Shown here: piece after piece, positions 12,170-23,659 of the stretch | How positions within the stretch are numbered: position 1 is the first letter of the stretch | How the letters are laid out: every line of letters begins with the position of its first letter | Assembly: GCF_021462225.1 (NCBI RefSeq) | Contig: NC_061804.1 | Span: forward strand, 6,866,740 to 6,930,739 | Direction of reading: 5' to 3' | DNA from: Girardinichthys multiradiatus | Taxonomy: Eukaryota; Chordata; Actinopteri; Cyprinodontiformes; Goodeidae | DNA length: 64,000 nucleotides | Notes under the pieces: generated by a model | Told to the model about the DNA's origin: nothing | The model's input: only the letters and a program-made list of their open reading frames with translations | The model's database searches: none | Translations under genes and position numbers: made by a program

Positions 12170-13380
12170 TTGGGCCTGATCTAAGTGACTTTCTGTCAAA
12201 ACTGCTACTAATAATTAAAAATCATAATTCAGAAAAATTATTTTCTTAACCAAAAATCATTGCTTACGAATAGAAATCAGAGATGTCCTCTGGTGTTGTG
12301 ATTATGGGCTTGAAGCACTTAATAATTACCATTAGTAACTGATAATTAATAACCAAAACCATGCTAAATGTCACTGTTAAATCAGCTGCTTCACCGAACA
12401 GTGGGGGAACTTTGACCTTATTTTGACAGATAAATCACTCTTGCATAAAACAAACACAAACGCTTCTCTTTATAAATGTGAACATTTATTGAAACCATAT
12501 AGCTAACAAGCACTATTCTACAGAAAGAGTAAAATGATTATCTAACTAATAATAAAATGAAACATATGCGCATTAAGTGTCTATGAAGATCAAACCAGCA
12601 GTTTTATGGACAAAATGTGCAAGTTGGGTTTACTTGGAGAGTGAAGCCCTCCTGATGTGCTGATGTCTCGACGGTCAGCTGGTAGAACGTTGGGGCCGCA
12701 CCCTTAGCCACTCACAGCTTATTGCCCCAAATCTCGAACAAAGGGTCATAAAGCGATTCAGCAACACTTGCACAGCAAATCAAAACAGCTCAGCATAAAA
12801 CACTTCAATTAATATTGCATGCAAAACGTTAATGCCTTGAATTAACTACTGGTGATTCTAAATCACCTTAAACTATGCCTCACCCTGCCCAGACCTCTAA
12901 ATACACCTATCCGATTTGAAAAAAAAGAACGAAATTACTCTGACATTGATTTCTTCTCTTCACCGGCTTGAGGATGGGTCGTAGATCTTAAGAAAAAACG
13001 TGTGGGGGGCTGAAGCATCATGCATCTGTGACCTCTCAAGACACTCAGCTTCTCCTCAGTCCAGAATGGGAAAAATATGAGGAACCGTTGAGGTCGACTG
13101 AATCAATAAGGAGGAAAACTCATCTCCTTGGCAACACCTCTGTGGGTTTTCACCTGCGCCAGAGTGTTGGCGGGGTCTTCGATCAGTTATGAATCTTCTG
13201 ACCTTCTTGTATCAAACAGACTTCCAACTTTCAAGCTCTTCCGGGAAAGGCTGTGTAGAGGAAAAGTTCACCTGCGAGCTTCTGTCTCTCCAGACATGCA
13301 CCTTCGTTGTGTCATCCCATGAGACATGCTGGAAATTGCGACGGAAGTTTGGTTTCCGCAGGTTTTATCATCTCGGGTGA
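12170..13380 (-). repeat. LTR-like repeat, copy 1 (partner of 21840-23380)
   Basis: Extended colinear similarity to 21840-23380 on the same strand. Shared blocks include TTTTCTTAACCAAAA, AGAGATGTCYTCTGGTGTTGT, ATGTCACTGTTWAATCA, CTTATTTTGAC, AAATCACTCTTGCA, ATCAAACCAGCAGTT and GGTGATTCTA, ending near CACCCTGCCC. On the - strand, copy 2 has a TATA-type promoter and both have an AATAAATRTTCAC-like signal, so the pair may be long LTRs transcribed leftward. Exact ends are not resolved. Confidence 0.55.
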
Positions 13381-13639
13381 CGTCAGAGCTGCGACGCATT
13401 TTGAAATGTTGAAATGTGCAGCCTAGTCGGTCTGTCCGACCAAAATGGTTGACCCCAACTTGTGTATCTGAACAGTTTGATTTTAAAAATGGCAAAATCT
13501 GATAAATTTTTCTTATGCCGATATATTCTGGATTGTAGTCTCTTATCAAGACTGTACATGCATTCCCATCCATTATCCAATAGGTAAAACTATCAGGCAG
13601 CATGGGATAAATTTCCACATTCTCATACTGCTCTCCAAT

Positions 13640-14471
13640 TTTGCGTTATTTGCTGTCATTTTAGCTTTTAACTTTGTGTTCTCTCTCTGTTTTTTTCTCT
13701 TCCTAGAAGCTACATCTGGCCTGACCCTGTTTAGCTGTGGCACCTTGGTGGAGGGGGACATCGGCTAAGCTGCTGCTGCCAGCAACTTAATGCTCACCTT
13801 ATACAGATGATACACTTGGCCCTGTCTTTCAGTGTTTAACCCTGTCTCCCCTAGACATAGCTACTGGCAGAGCCTCTACTGTGACTAACTATATGTGCTC
13901 TCTTTCATACTCTAGACTTGAAAAAATGCTCAGAGTTTATCTGCTTAGCTGTATTTCTTTTCTAGATGAAGCCACAAAAGGAGCTACAACCATTAATGTT
14001 TTACTGTTTTTCCCATACTACTGGATCAGTGCTGCTGTGTTCTTTTTGTGTCTCAGCTCTGTTCTCTCCAAGCTCCAGTCAATCGTGGCACCAAACCTGG
14101 TTCTGCTGGAGGTTTCTTCCTTCCAGTTTTCCTGTCCACTGTCATTACATGCACGCTTAATATGAGAGATTGCTGCAAAGTCAATGGAAGCGACTGTCCA
14201 CTGTCTCTACATGCTCATCCAGGAGTAGTGAATGCTGCAAGTCACTGACTCGATGCAATCTGCTGGGTTTCTTTAGAAAACTTTTTCAAGCAATTTGAAT
14301 AATCAGCTGAATCTGACTGAACTGTTTGATATTTAGGATTTATTGGAATGTATGTACCTGACTTGAAAATCTGTATGATATGATTGAATTGTCTTTATAA
14401 AGTACCTTGACACAACATGTGTTGTGAATTGGCACTATATAAATAAAACTGAACTGAATTGAATTGAATTA
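13640..14471 (+). mobile_element. L2-like LINE 3' region with (TTGAA)n tail
   Basis: Contains CCTGGTTCTGCTGGAGGTTTCTTCC (about 14097-14121) and ends TGTGAATTGGCACTATATAAATAAAACTGAACTGAATTG followed by ATTGA repeats. That is the characteristic 3' end of an abundant fish non-LTR retrotransposon of the L2 kind, and the tail sets the + orientation. The short ORFs inside (13881-14248) are UTR artefacts. Confidence 0.65.
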
Positions 14472-14739
14472 TCACAATAGTTAAGCTTGAACCAACCCTA
14501 ACTGTAAGCTTTATCAAGAGAGAAGTCTGATAACTGAAAGCTCAGTTCCTTATTTTTCTATCAGATACAGATAATAAAGCCAATATTGTGCCAGTAATAA
14601 CACATTTATTATCATATGACAACCACAGTAGCATGAAACACACTTTTCTGTCTCTCTCTATTGATAACAGTAACTGTCTTTCTAATGCACATTGTCACAG
14701 ACTTTTCTCAGTGTGACTGTGCAGACAGACCATCATACT

Positions 14740-15060
14740 GCTGTAAATCATAATGAGGAATACCGAGGCGGTGCTCGCGTTCCTCCATTGAAGCGCTTTT
14801 TGAATGAGTGTCTTTGGATCACTTGTACCCAATCAAAGAGGCCCTGACAAGGACAGCTGCCAGAGGGGCCGCCTTTGATTTGCAGCAATGCCATTTCCTC
14901 CTGGCAGCAAGTACAGATCGCAAACCACGACAGAGATTAAGCCACAATTCGTCTTTAAACTGCAGCAATTAAACTGTCAGGGCTGCTATATTTCATCTCT
15001 GGAAACATGCAATTCATCAGTGCTGCAATATGAGATCACTTTAAACATCTTTAGGGTGAC
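14740..15060. promoter_or_regulatory. Candidate conserved non-coding element
   Basis: A higher-complexity, repeat-free stretch (GAGGCGGTGCTCGCGTTCC...AGAGGGGCCGCCTTTGATTTGCAG...TAAACTGTCAGGGCTGC) stands out from surrounding decayed repeats. A 76-residue ORF (14888-15118) overlaps it but resembles no protein. I infer possible enhancer sequence; conservation has not been tested. Confidence 0.25.
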
Positions 15061-15929
15061 ATCTGGAACAAAGCAGGTTCCATTAAAACACCACAAATTT
15101 AATGAAGTTGGATTCTGAAAGTTGTTTGTGTGGCTTAAGGCTCTATTTTTATAATAAATACAACAAACAGGACAGATAATTTTTGCTAATATATTTAGGA
15201 TGTGACTTAAGATGAAAATACTGCTGTTTACTGTATTTTAGCATCTTTATCATCTTTAAATGAACTGGTATCCAGTTACAGCACGTCTCCAAATCTAAGA
15301 GCAGTTGGTGGATGAATATGTATCTCATTGCCTGTGGCAATCTGCCAGAGGAGACTGTGGAGCAAACCAGAGGCAGCAGCTGGCACACATCTGTTTCTGG
15401 ACCACTTACATTACTAAGCAAAATGTCAGTCAGACAGATGTTACAACTGTTGACTCAAATACTTTCTGTCACCATGTCAATAGTGATTGTAGCATTGCTG
15501 AGCGCAAGATAAAAGAAAAAAGAGTGTGTGTAAACGTTATACAGCCATGTTTCAAATAGTATCCAACTGAGGATGAATTAGATTTCAGTATGAAAAATAA
15601 GATGAAGGACTCATCTATTCTTCTAAACAAGCAGATACAAGCTACACTGGTATTTGCTTGTACACTTTTGTCACATTTAAATGTTTGACACCATAAGATA
15701 ATTTTTATATCAAAGACAACCTAAGTAAACACAAAATTCACTTTTCATAATTTCCCTTAGGCCATTAGGAAAACATTAAAATGCTGATGGCTGCAGCTCA
15801 TTCCTCCTGCAGAACTTTGCTGATGAGTTAGCACCATCGTAGCAACTAATACTCCAATCTTCTGTTGCTCTGCCATTTGTCCCCCTATTATGGAAAACAT
15901 CACATATTAATTCAATACTCAAAATTCCC
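15061..15929. other. No gene seen
   Basis: AT-rich unique-looking sequence; nested ORFs on both strands at 15149-15559 have no recognisable domain. Confidence 0.45.
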
Positions 15930-16202
15930 TGTGTAAAGGAACCTCAAAACTTCTGTCCTATAGAACCCTGACCTCTGTGGTAGTGAAAGCTTTAGAGAAG
16001 ATTTTACTTTATCAACTTGTCAGCACATCTCAGAACAAACTTGATCCTTATCCTGACAAAAGGTGTCCAAATTGTTAGGGTTAACAAAACCCTATCATCT
16101 GCAAGATATTGGTTATGGAAGCAGATGATACATTTTAACTTTTTTAATGTTTTTCATATTTTTTACACTTTTACACAAGGGACTGCGATATACAGACCCA
16201 TT
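15930..16202 (+). mobile_element. Rex1/CR1-like LINE reverse-transcriptase fragment, 5' piece
   Basis: The + strand gives LTSVVVKALEKILLYQL followed by LDPYPDK, which resembles the early RT motif (RPVALTSVVMK..E..., then LDP.QFAY) of Rex1/CR1-clade LINEs. The frame breaks after about 60 residues. It is separated from the downstream RT piece (16500-16850, same strand) by a different repeat. Confidence 0.55.
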
Positions 16203-16500
16203 TAATAAATTAGAATATTGTTGAAAAGTTCATTTATTTAAGTAACTTCGCTCATTAAGTGAAACACGGTATATAGATTAACTGCACACAAACTGATGTT
16301 TTCAAGCCTTTATTTCTGTTAATTATGAGGATTATCTGCTTACAGCTAAGGAAAACACAACATTTAGGATAAAATATTAAATCTGACCAATAAAAAATTA
16401 TAATTTTCATACAGCAATGTGGTCTTTTTAAAAGATATATGTTTTATACCTGCTTAAATGTTATTTTCAAAAAATACTCTTCATATGACAAATAAGCCCC
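16203..16500. repeat. Interspersed repeat inserted within the LINE
   Basis: Begins AAATTAGAATATTGTTGAAAAGTTCATTTATTT and continues with GTGAAACACGGTATATAGATTAA, GCACACAAACTGATG and TTACAGCTAAGGAAAACAC. This is the family seen at 8035-8360 and 38745-38830. It lies between two LINE pieces of the same strand. Confidence 0.55.
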
Positions 16501-16850
16501 ATAAATGTATTGAATATGACTGTAAATACACCAAATCAATATATACTAAAATACTCTGAGGGTGCAGTTTCACTTACTTTACTTGATGCCTCAGATAACC
16601 CCGGGCTGCACAAACATGGTGTCAATGTAGTTGTTAACTGGAATAATGAAAATGCTATATTTTTTTTTATAACTTCAACAAAAACCATACAAACTGGTTT
16701 TGGATCACTATCTGATTTTCATAAAAATCATATTACCATCCATTATAAAGAAATCAATGAGGGAGTGTCCTATAAATATTTAGGTGCAGGGATGAGCACA
16801 GATAGACACCAGGAGGCACCTGCCCTATTTTCCTCTGGATAAAAAAGTGC
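16500..16850 (+). pseudogene. Rex1/CR1-like LINE RT fragment, 3' piece
   Basis: An open frame of 110 codons (16510-16842) reads ILKYSEGAVSLTLLD, then LHKHGVNVVVNWNNENA, TSTKTIQTGF and VSYKYLGAGMSTD. The order matches the catalytic-to-thumb part of Rex1/CR1 reverse transcriptases: K(F/Y)ADD, W....L.LN..KT.E...DF, then F(K/R)(F/Y)LG. The catalytic YADD has decayed to YSEG at residues 15-18, so the enzyme would be inactive. The frame is open but the neighbouring parts are missing, and the ATG is incidental. Confidence 0.65.
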
Positions 16851-17189
16851 CTTCTTGATTTTATTTTTTTATTTTTTTATTGGCATGAAGTGCCAATGAT
16901 TGTGGTAATGGGTGATTATAATAAAATATAAGTGGTTTAGACATCTTTACCAGAGATCCTGTACATGTGGTATATTTGTAAAACAAAACAGAAGATGAAG
17001 GACACCTCTCTTGTTCTACAGCAAGAGACACAATGGTGATCTCCCCCTGAAGTGAGACATTAAGCTGGCTTAAGAACGAAAGCCTTTAAACAAAGGCTTG
17101 TGGCAGCAACACAAGTATTTAGTCAAAGCAGCTCTAGAAAGCCAAACTGAACTAGAACTGCAAGCAGTTATGATCGGGTTCCAAGCCCC

Positions 17190-17250
17190 TCCCAGCAACT
17201 CCGCCCCCTGTCCCGCCCCTTCCAGACTACCACGTCACACGCCACATGAC
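17190..17250. promoter_or_regulatory. GC-box/CRE-like cluster
   Basis: Within about 50 bp lie CTCCGCCCCC (17199-17208) and CCCGCCCCT (17212-17220), Sp1-type GC boxes, then CACGTCAC (17231-17238, CRE/E-box-like) and CACATGAC. CpG density stays raised to about 17390, in otherwise AT-rich DNA. No gene starts nearby that I can recognise; it may be a transposon or pseudogene promoter. Confidence 0.35.
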
Positions 17251-17598
17251 CACATTTTCCAAAGGGTCAGGTCAGATCTTGGTTGCAGAAGCACTCAGAT
17301 CTCACGGGCTTAGCGGCACGCAGCGCAAATGCACTAAGCCCAACGGCAAGCACAGCACACACCGCGTCCTGTCTGAAAGGCCCTTAAGGGATATTAGCAG
17401 GAGGAAGAAGGGTTCTGATAAGTGTGTCAGAAAAAAAACCACAAATAAAACAGAGAGGTTACTACCGTTATTGAACCATGAACCAAAGTACCGACTGGAG
17501 TGGTCGTGAACACTACGAATGCAATACACCTTTTGGCCACTAGTGTCATTTTCGGCTGCTGTTTCTTCCTCGTGTGGCAGACAGCAAGCTTTCTGCAG

Positions 17599-18340
17599 AA
17601 TCCATATTTCATCAAAAAATTACCACGGCTGCTTCATTAAAAGTGTAAATATTGTCAGTTAACTCTGTCTATGTCTGCAATAATATGCATTGTTTATAAT
17701 GTCCCTAGATGTAATGGATTTCGTAAAAAAATTTGTTTGATTAACAAATCAAACAAAAAAACACCAATATAAGGGTGGATACACCTGAGATCGAACCCTA
17801 AATCTGGAGGTTGGGAGTCAGACAGGTAATCCACTACACTAAAAACAGCCTGTCAGTACAGAAATTTCTGTGTATATCTACAATGATATATACTTTTTAT
17901 AACATACATTACCAACCTATAATGAACCGAATTTACATATTCATTAAAAATCCATATTTCATCAAAGAATTCCTAAAATATTCTTAGATCTCCATGACTA
18001 TAGAAGAAACAATATAACTGTTTATTCAAGTGCCTAAATTAATTACCTTTTTAATCAAAAATCGTTAACTTTCATATCCATAGTACTTAACCAAATTAAA
18101 ATAATTATATAAAATATATGGTATTTCATAAAATTCCCTAAATATTCTCAGAAAACCATATCTATATGTGGAATGATATACATTGTTTGTCATGTCTCTA
18201 ATTTTAACAATTGTTTTAAAAGAAATTGTTAACTATCATTTTAATGATATTAGTAATACTGACCAAATTTTTAAATTCACGCAAAATCCATACTTTGTCA
18301 GAAAAATCTCTAAGTATTCACTAAGAACCTCGTCCTGATT
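17599..18340. repeat. Degenerate ~168-bp tandem periodicity
   Basis: An AATCCATATTTCATCAAA-like motif recurs near 17599, 17949, 18116 and 18285, and a GTTAACT motif recurs at 18064 and 18228. Spacings are near one or two multiples of 164-175 bp. Sequence identity between units is low. Confidence 0.45.
17785..17845 (-). other. tRNA-like sequence with A and B boxes (tRNA pseudogene or SINE head)
   Basis: On the - strand an A-box match TAGTGTAGTGG (17831-17841) is followed 33 nt later by a B-box match GGTTCGATCTC (17787-17797), the normal spacing for a tRNA promoter. A full acceptor stem is not evident, so I call it a tRNA-derived pseudogene or SINE head rather than a functional tRNA. Confidence 0.5.
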
Positions 18341-18639
18341 TTCTTCGGCCACCACACTTTAATGAGTTCATTAAAATTAATTTATAATTGCCATTATTGA
18401 TTAGCTTATATTTTTATGAATTAATTGTACACAAGTGGGCAGTCCAAATTGAACAATGTTTATTGGGGATTATAGGCATTGTCTACTTAAGTAGTGTGCA
18501 AAATTTCACGGCATTTGGCCCAACAGAACTTGAGATACAACTGCTAGCTTTATTACCAAACATTGTACACTAGTGATTCACTTTGAGATAGAGCTTTTAC
18601 TAGAATAGGTGCTTTTCAGGATTAAGCATAGAACATATC

Positions 18640-18840
18640 CTGAAGGTTTAGGCTCTCTAGGGAATTTCTTTATAAGTGAAGCCACGCCCACTTTGCCCGA
18701 TCATTACCATATTGATAACATATTCTCTAGGTGGTATCCTGAAGAAATGTACCAAATTTTATAAAACTCCATTCAGCCATTTTGGCTATATAACTTTATC
18801 TTGCTTATAGCGCCCCCTAGGCTTAGATCCTTCTGAAAAT
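18640..18840. repeat. Fish repeat with GCCACGCCCAC ... TATAGCGCCCCCT motifs
   Basis: AAGCCACGCCCACTTT (about 18680) and TTATAGCGCCCCCTAGG (about 18806) flank sequence related to 21330-21470, where the same two motifs occur in the same order. A common, unclassified teleost repeat. Confidence 0.55.
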
Positions 18841-19185
18841 GAGTACATACTTTCGTTGTCCGATGAGCTAACCCCTCCCTCCTACTTCCCTATGTCTAAA
18901 GGGATTGCTCAAACCAAGTTCTGTTTAAGCTGGTGTCGGGAAATGACTCGCCTAGCCTCTGACAGCCTCCATCCAAAAGTCTCGCCCTTCTTCAACTGGA
19001 GGTCTGGACAACTGAGTAGCCTATCGCAGTCATCCACACCCTCGACAGTCACTTTTGTTCATGGCTGCTCATTCCCTAATTTGACAACTGGCTCTTGGTA
19101 TATGGGCTAGGTTAATTTTAGTGGCTCGGCACGAGCCCCAAGGGCGCGGTTTTAACAAACTTGGCTAAGGCAACCTATAAAAACC
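18841..19185. other. No gene seen
   Basis: An 84-codon ORF (18856-19110) has no recognisable domain. Nothing else noted. Confidence 0.4.
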
Positions 19186-19189
19186 TCCC

Positions 19190-19970
19190 AAAACATCTTG
19201 GAACCAGGCAACAAGACTTTTTACCACCAATGAAAAACCAAAAAATACAGTGACTCAAATAATTGAATGTCCACGATTTAACTAGAATTTAATGTGCTTT
19301 CTTTAATTAGTAATGCTTTTGCAGGGGTCAGTAACAGCTTAAATTCGGCAATACAAAATAATTTCAATAATAGAATGAATCAATCAACTCAACCTGTCTT
19401 TCCCTGATGCTGAAACTAATGAGTTTGGAGAGACTTTGAAGACGGAGGCTCATCCATGCACCTGATGGAGAAGATTCTTCTGATAACGAGTGGTTTCTTG
19501 AAGGGAATACGACTTAATCTTCAGTTTTCTTCCTTTAGGTGGCAGGCACTGATGCTCCAGGCTTTGATGGTTAAACAGGATCTTTGTTGTTATATGTCTC
19601 CGAAGACCGTAGTTTCCAGAGGCTGAAGAGTTGAAGGAAACCCAGAGACATAAATGACGTTGATTCAGGACTTCCAGAAGCCTGAAACTTAGAGCAATCA
19701 GCTATTCACCGATTAAGTTCACTTCTGTTGTCTGGATAAAAAGGCTTTAGATGAAATCAGATTCTTAATCTTGAGGCACAGTCCTTTCTGGGCCCACGGG
19801 TTGATCCTCTTTTTTAATGCAGTCAATCAGTGGGGCTGTGTCTCTGTTCATTTTCCATCTAAGCTTCGTCTCTCCGTCCAATCTTGTTCGCTGGTCTTCT
19901 GCGAGGAAACAACCCCGTTTCTGCTCTCAGCATTGTTTTTATAACGCTTGATGCTTTCACCAGTCAGGCC
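19190..19970 (-). repeat. LTR-like segment with TATA promoter, sense leftward
   Basis: On the - strand GTTATAAAAAC (about 19937-19947) is followed by a GAGAGCAGAAACGG leader-like stretch. The downstream sequence is purine-rich and ends near GGTTGCCTTAGCC. This layout resembles U3-R-U5 of an LTR, but I found neither matching termini nor a target duplication. Confidence 0.35.
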
Positions 19971-19977
19971 CTTATTA

Positions 19978-20125
19978 GGCTTCTTAGTTATTGCGCAACA
20001 TTTTCCGCTCGGCCTCTTGGTGATTGCCCAATACTTTAGTCACGGTCCCCGTGATCCACTGATGCGCTCGGCTTCTTGGTTATTTCCCCAACACTTTAGT
20101 CACGGTAATTGTGACCCACGGGTGC
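19978..20125. repeat. 59-bp tandem duplication (CTCGGCYTCTTGG... unit)
   Basis: The unit CGCTCGGCCTCTTGG...CACTTTAGTCACGG begins at 20006 and again at 20065 (period 59). A partial third copy, GGCTTCTTAGTTATTG, precedes them at 19978. Confidence 0.8.
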
Positions 20126-20159
20126 TGTTGTTTCGGCCATGGAGATGCCAATTATAACC

Positions 20160-20869
20160 ACGCAGCTGGCTATAGTCACCTCCTCCCTTCCTTCTTTACA
20201 AAAGGGTTCATTGTCAGCATACAACTGGCTCTCCTCACTCCCAGTCATTCTACAGTTCTTTCCCTAATCTGTTCAGTTTTAAACTTTACACAGTATTACA
20301 CATTCCATTCTTCAGCTTTCTGCATTTACTTTAAAACACAGTTACAATTCTTTTTATTCATGCTTCACAAATGATTAACATTATATTTATTTCATATATA
20401 GCTGAGAATGTCAAACCTTAATATTTTTTTACTCTAATCCTTAGTTCTTAATCACATTTCAATCATACATCTTTTAACTTGCTAATCAAAGATTGCTAAT
20501 TTCATTTAATACATGTGAAAGAATGTAAAATCATCATACATCATTTTCTTTAGATATACTTGCTTATATTTGTGCAAAAGATAAGACAGATAATATGTGG
20601 CAGATAATATGTGGCTTCACACAGGCCTCTCCCGTCTCTCTGTGCTAGAATATGAGAACATGCTTGTTTCAATCTCCACTGCTTCAACTGTGTATTTTAA
20701 TAATTATTGCATGGATTACACAAAAGGATATTTATCGTATTTTTTATGGATTTAACTGTAGCAGTTAATGAATGTTGCATGGAAAGATCTCACCTTATTT
20801 TGACAATACCTACAGTTTGACCTTATGCACTACTGGTATGAAGATTATTTGTACATCTTAATCTGTTTT
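20160..20869. other. No gene seen
   Basis: AT-rich sequence without recognisable coding or repeat content, apart from a small direct duplication of AGATAATATGTGGC near 20590-20615. Confidence 0.45.
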
Positions 20870-21830
20870 CAAGTTGGGCCAAAAAATTTTTTTTTTTGCT
20901 TCAAAAATGTTTGATTGAATATAATTCACAAACCAAAAAATTATTTTGAAATCCGTTCCATTTAGTTTTGTCGGCTATGTCTGCAGTCTCACCAGGCCCT
21001 GTTTCGCTTTGATTGGCCTAGCCCCTAAGGAGGAGTTAATGAAAATAGGTTTTGCATATTGTGCAACATTGTTGCTAATTAGCATAACTCTATGATTTTT
21101 TTTTCCAAACTCCCATGATTAAGAATGACTCAAAGAACATCCAGGGATTGAGATTTAGTCTCTGCAAGAAACAGTTTCAGAGATAATCACAGAAACAGCG
21201 CTATCTAGTGGTGACATTTAAATTTTTTTTTTCCATGTACATAGGTAGCACAATTCTGCATATGATATGTAATTTCCCCAACAAAATCTTTCAAATTCAC
21301 TGAGTTCAAAGGTAAAATGTGAGATAGCACATAAGCCACGCCCACTTTTTAATCATATTAAAAGTATGTCCTGAGGTCAAGGTCTTGAGCATATGAACCA
21401 AGTTGCGTGTCAATCCATCAATCCGTTATGCAGGTAGAAACTTCTGATGCCTATAGCGCCCCCTATATTTGAATGTGTATCAAAGTCAATGTATAGGCAC
21501 AATAGCTCATTCTCTATCAGGTTCGCCAATCTTGTTTGGAAATCATAAAATATAGCAGAGATATAGTCAATTAACTTTTGTGTTAGTTTGCGAATAAAGT
21601 TTGTCCACATGTAGCTTTAACAACTTTTGAACATTTGACAAAGATTTCATACCATTGTGTCCCGCTAACTCTGTAAACGGTATGTCCAGAGTTTTATTTT
21701 GATTGAGCTCAAAATGTAGGAGGAGTTGTGGAAAATAGATTTTGTCTTTGTCGTGACGTAGCAAAAAATCTAGTTAGGCGGAAGTGGGCGTGGCCATTAC
21801 AAAGTGATGCAAAATCATCTAAGGTACAAA
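20870..21830. repeat. Diverged fish repeat with GCCACGCCCAC / TATAGCGCCCCCT
   Basis: Carries AAGCCACGCCCACTTTTTA (about 21334), CCTATAGCGCCCCCTATA (about 21451), and an inverted GGGCGTGGCC at 21787. Same family as 18640-18840. A TAATAGCGCCCC continuation appears at 23400, on the other side of the LTR-like copy, suggesting the copy landed inside this repeat. Confidence 0.5.
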
Positions 21831-21839
21831 GTGATATAA

Positions 21840-23380
21840 ACCTTTTGTTGGGATTATGATTATTGATTAATTAATATTTATCAATAATTATAATTAAAAA
21901 TTATAATTAAAAAAATATGTATTTCTTAACCAAAATCCTCATTTATGAATCGAAACCAGAGATGTCTTCTGGTGTTGTAATTGTGGCTCAACGCCTTTGA
22001 TAATTACAACTATTAAATACTCAGTAATAATTGATAACTATTAACAGAGATGTCACTGTTTAATCAACCGTTTCTGCCGAAACATGGGGAACTTTAACCT
22101 TATTTTGACTGACAAATCACTCTTGCACAAGATAAACACAAACAACTTCTCTTTATCTATGTGAATATTTATTAAGTCAACAGCCTGATCCCCCTCGCTA
22201 TTCCGATTCAATAATCTTCACCTAATCAAACATGCAAAGTTCTACACAGAAAGAAAAAAAATATCTCACTAAACAAAATAAAACAAAACAGCAGTGGGTG
22301 TGTATGGAATCAAACCAGCAGTTATGGCAAAGGTGATAATATGACAGAAAGTGTAGCTTAGTTACGGTGAGCCATAAAACATCCCCCGCCACTGGGGATG
22401 TTCAAGAACACAAGGGGTTATAAAACGTTTGGCGGCAACTCATAAAACATGAAGTTGAAGACAATGAAAATGGTTGATTTTCACCATAAGGTTATTATAG
22501 CAGTCCAGTTTCACAGCGCACCTGCTCTCAGGTGTTCACACGGTGAAAGCACAATCTTGTGAGACTCGGCGGCCTCAGAAAACAACAGTAATCACGTTTC
22601 AAAAGAACGATGGCATGCACATACATTTCAGAACACATTAGACTCTAAGTGGTGATTCTACATCGCACTAAAACCCTACTCTACCCTGCCCAAGCTATTC
22701 CTAATAAAGAAATGAAAATAAAAGGGTGGATTTTACTTGTTGAAGTCTTCCTTCTGGGGCAGCGAGTGAGAGAGAAAAGGGGGGTGAAGAGTTTCTGCAC
22801 GTCCGCTGTTAAACTCCAAGACAGTGGTTAATCTCCGTCCTTTGGCCTCCTTGGCGTAAGCGAAAAATATGATCTGACCGTCAGCAGTCAACTGGAACAA
22901 AACAAGGTGGCGATCCGTCTCCTTAAAACAACTTAGAGGGTTTTTTTTCTTCTGTTACGTGTTAAACTCACGTCTTCAATCGGCAAAGTGAAATTTCTGG
23001 CCTTCTTATTCCAAAAATCTCTTTCATGAGTTTTTCTTTTCCGTTGGCCAACGAGGAGAAAAAATGAAATCCATGTGGGACCTCTTCTCCAGAATGAGAT
23101 GCATAAGATGTTGGTCCGGTTGGTCACGTTGGTCTCCAACGTGAAGCAAAGTGTGGGCCGTCTCATAGTCCGTTTATATAGTTCAGTGGGGCATCGCAAC
23201 TGGGACGCCCTGTCTTATCAGCCGCAGTGGCCACTGGGATTTGTAGGACAGACTATCCTGCGGTACAGAATGGCCGATGACATTGGAAAGGCATAGTGGC
23301 GTCCAGCAATGTGCAAATGGTCCAATATTGAGCAAACAAGTGGTCCAACACTTTGGAGTGTAGGACTTACGGTCTGGAAG
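21840..23380 (-). repeat. LTR-like repeat, copy 2
   Basis: Colinear with 12170-13380 (see shared blocks there). On the - strand a TATA box CTATATAAACGG (+ complement CCGTTTATATAG at about 23170-23181) lies far upstream of an AATAAATATTCAC polyadenylation-like signal (about 22163-22175). That order is expected of an LTR transcribed leftward. There is no coding sequence inside. Confidence 0.5.
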
Positions 23381-23389
23381 ATGTAAGCT

Positions 23390-23650
23390 CAAACGCGTTG
23401 TAATAGCGCCCCTTAGTTGTTAGGGGGTCTGAATTTTAGTATCTGAGTAGCAGTTGCGATTCCCTACTAGGTTACTATGTCAGTTTCTTTCCAGCATTTT
23501 CTGGTTCTTGCGCCCAACGGCTTTTAGCAGAGAATGATAATAATAATAATAATAATGAAAAAAAGAAGCAAAAACAATAGGGTTCCCTGCTCCACTGGGA
23601 GCCCGCGGGCTTGGAATCCTAATAAATCTGATAAATAAGTCCCTAAGGGG
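23390..23650. repeat. Fish repeat continuation with AAT microsatellite
   Basis: Starts TAATAGCGCCCCTTAG, contains (AAT)n at 23535-23556, then AATAGGGTTCCC...GGGAGCCC...CCTAATAA. It looks like the right part of the repeat interrupted at 21830. Confidence 0.45.
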
Positions 23651-23659
23651 TAATTCTGA

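Noticed and set aside
14888..15118. 76-codon ORF as possible small protein
   Set aside because: No recognisable motif; overlaps a possible non-coding element.
17785..17845. Functional tRNA gene
   Set aside because: A and B boxes are present but the B box has a mismatch and no acceptor stem pairing is evident.
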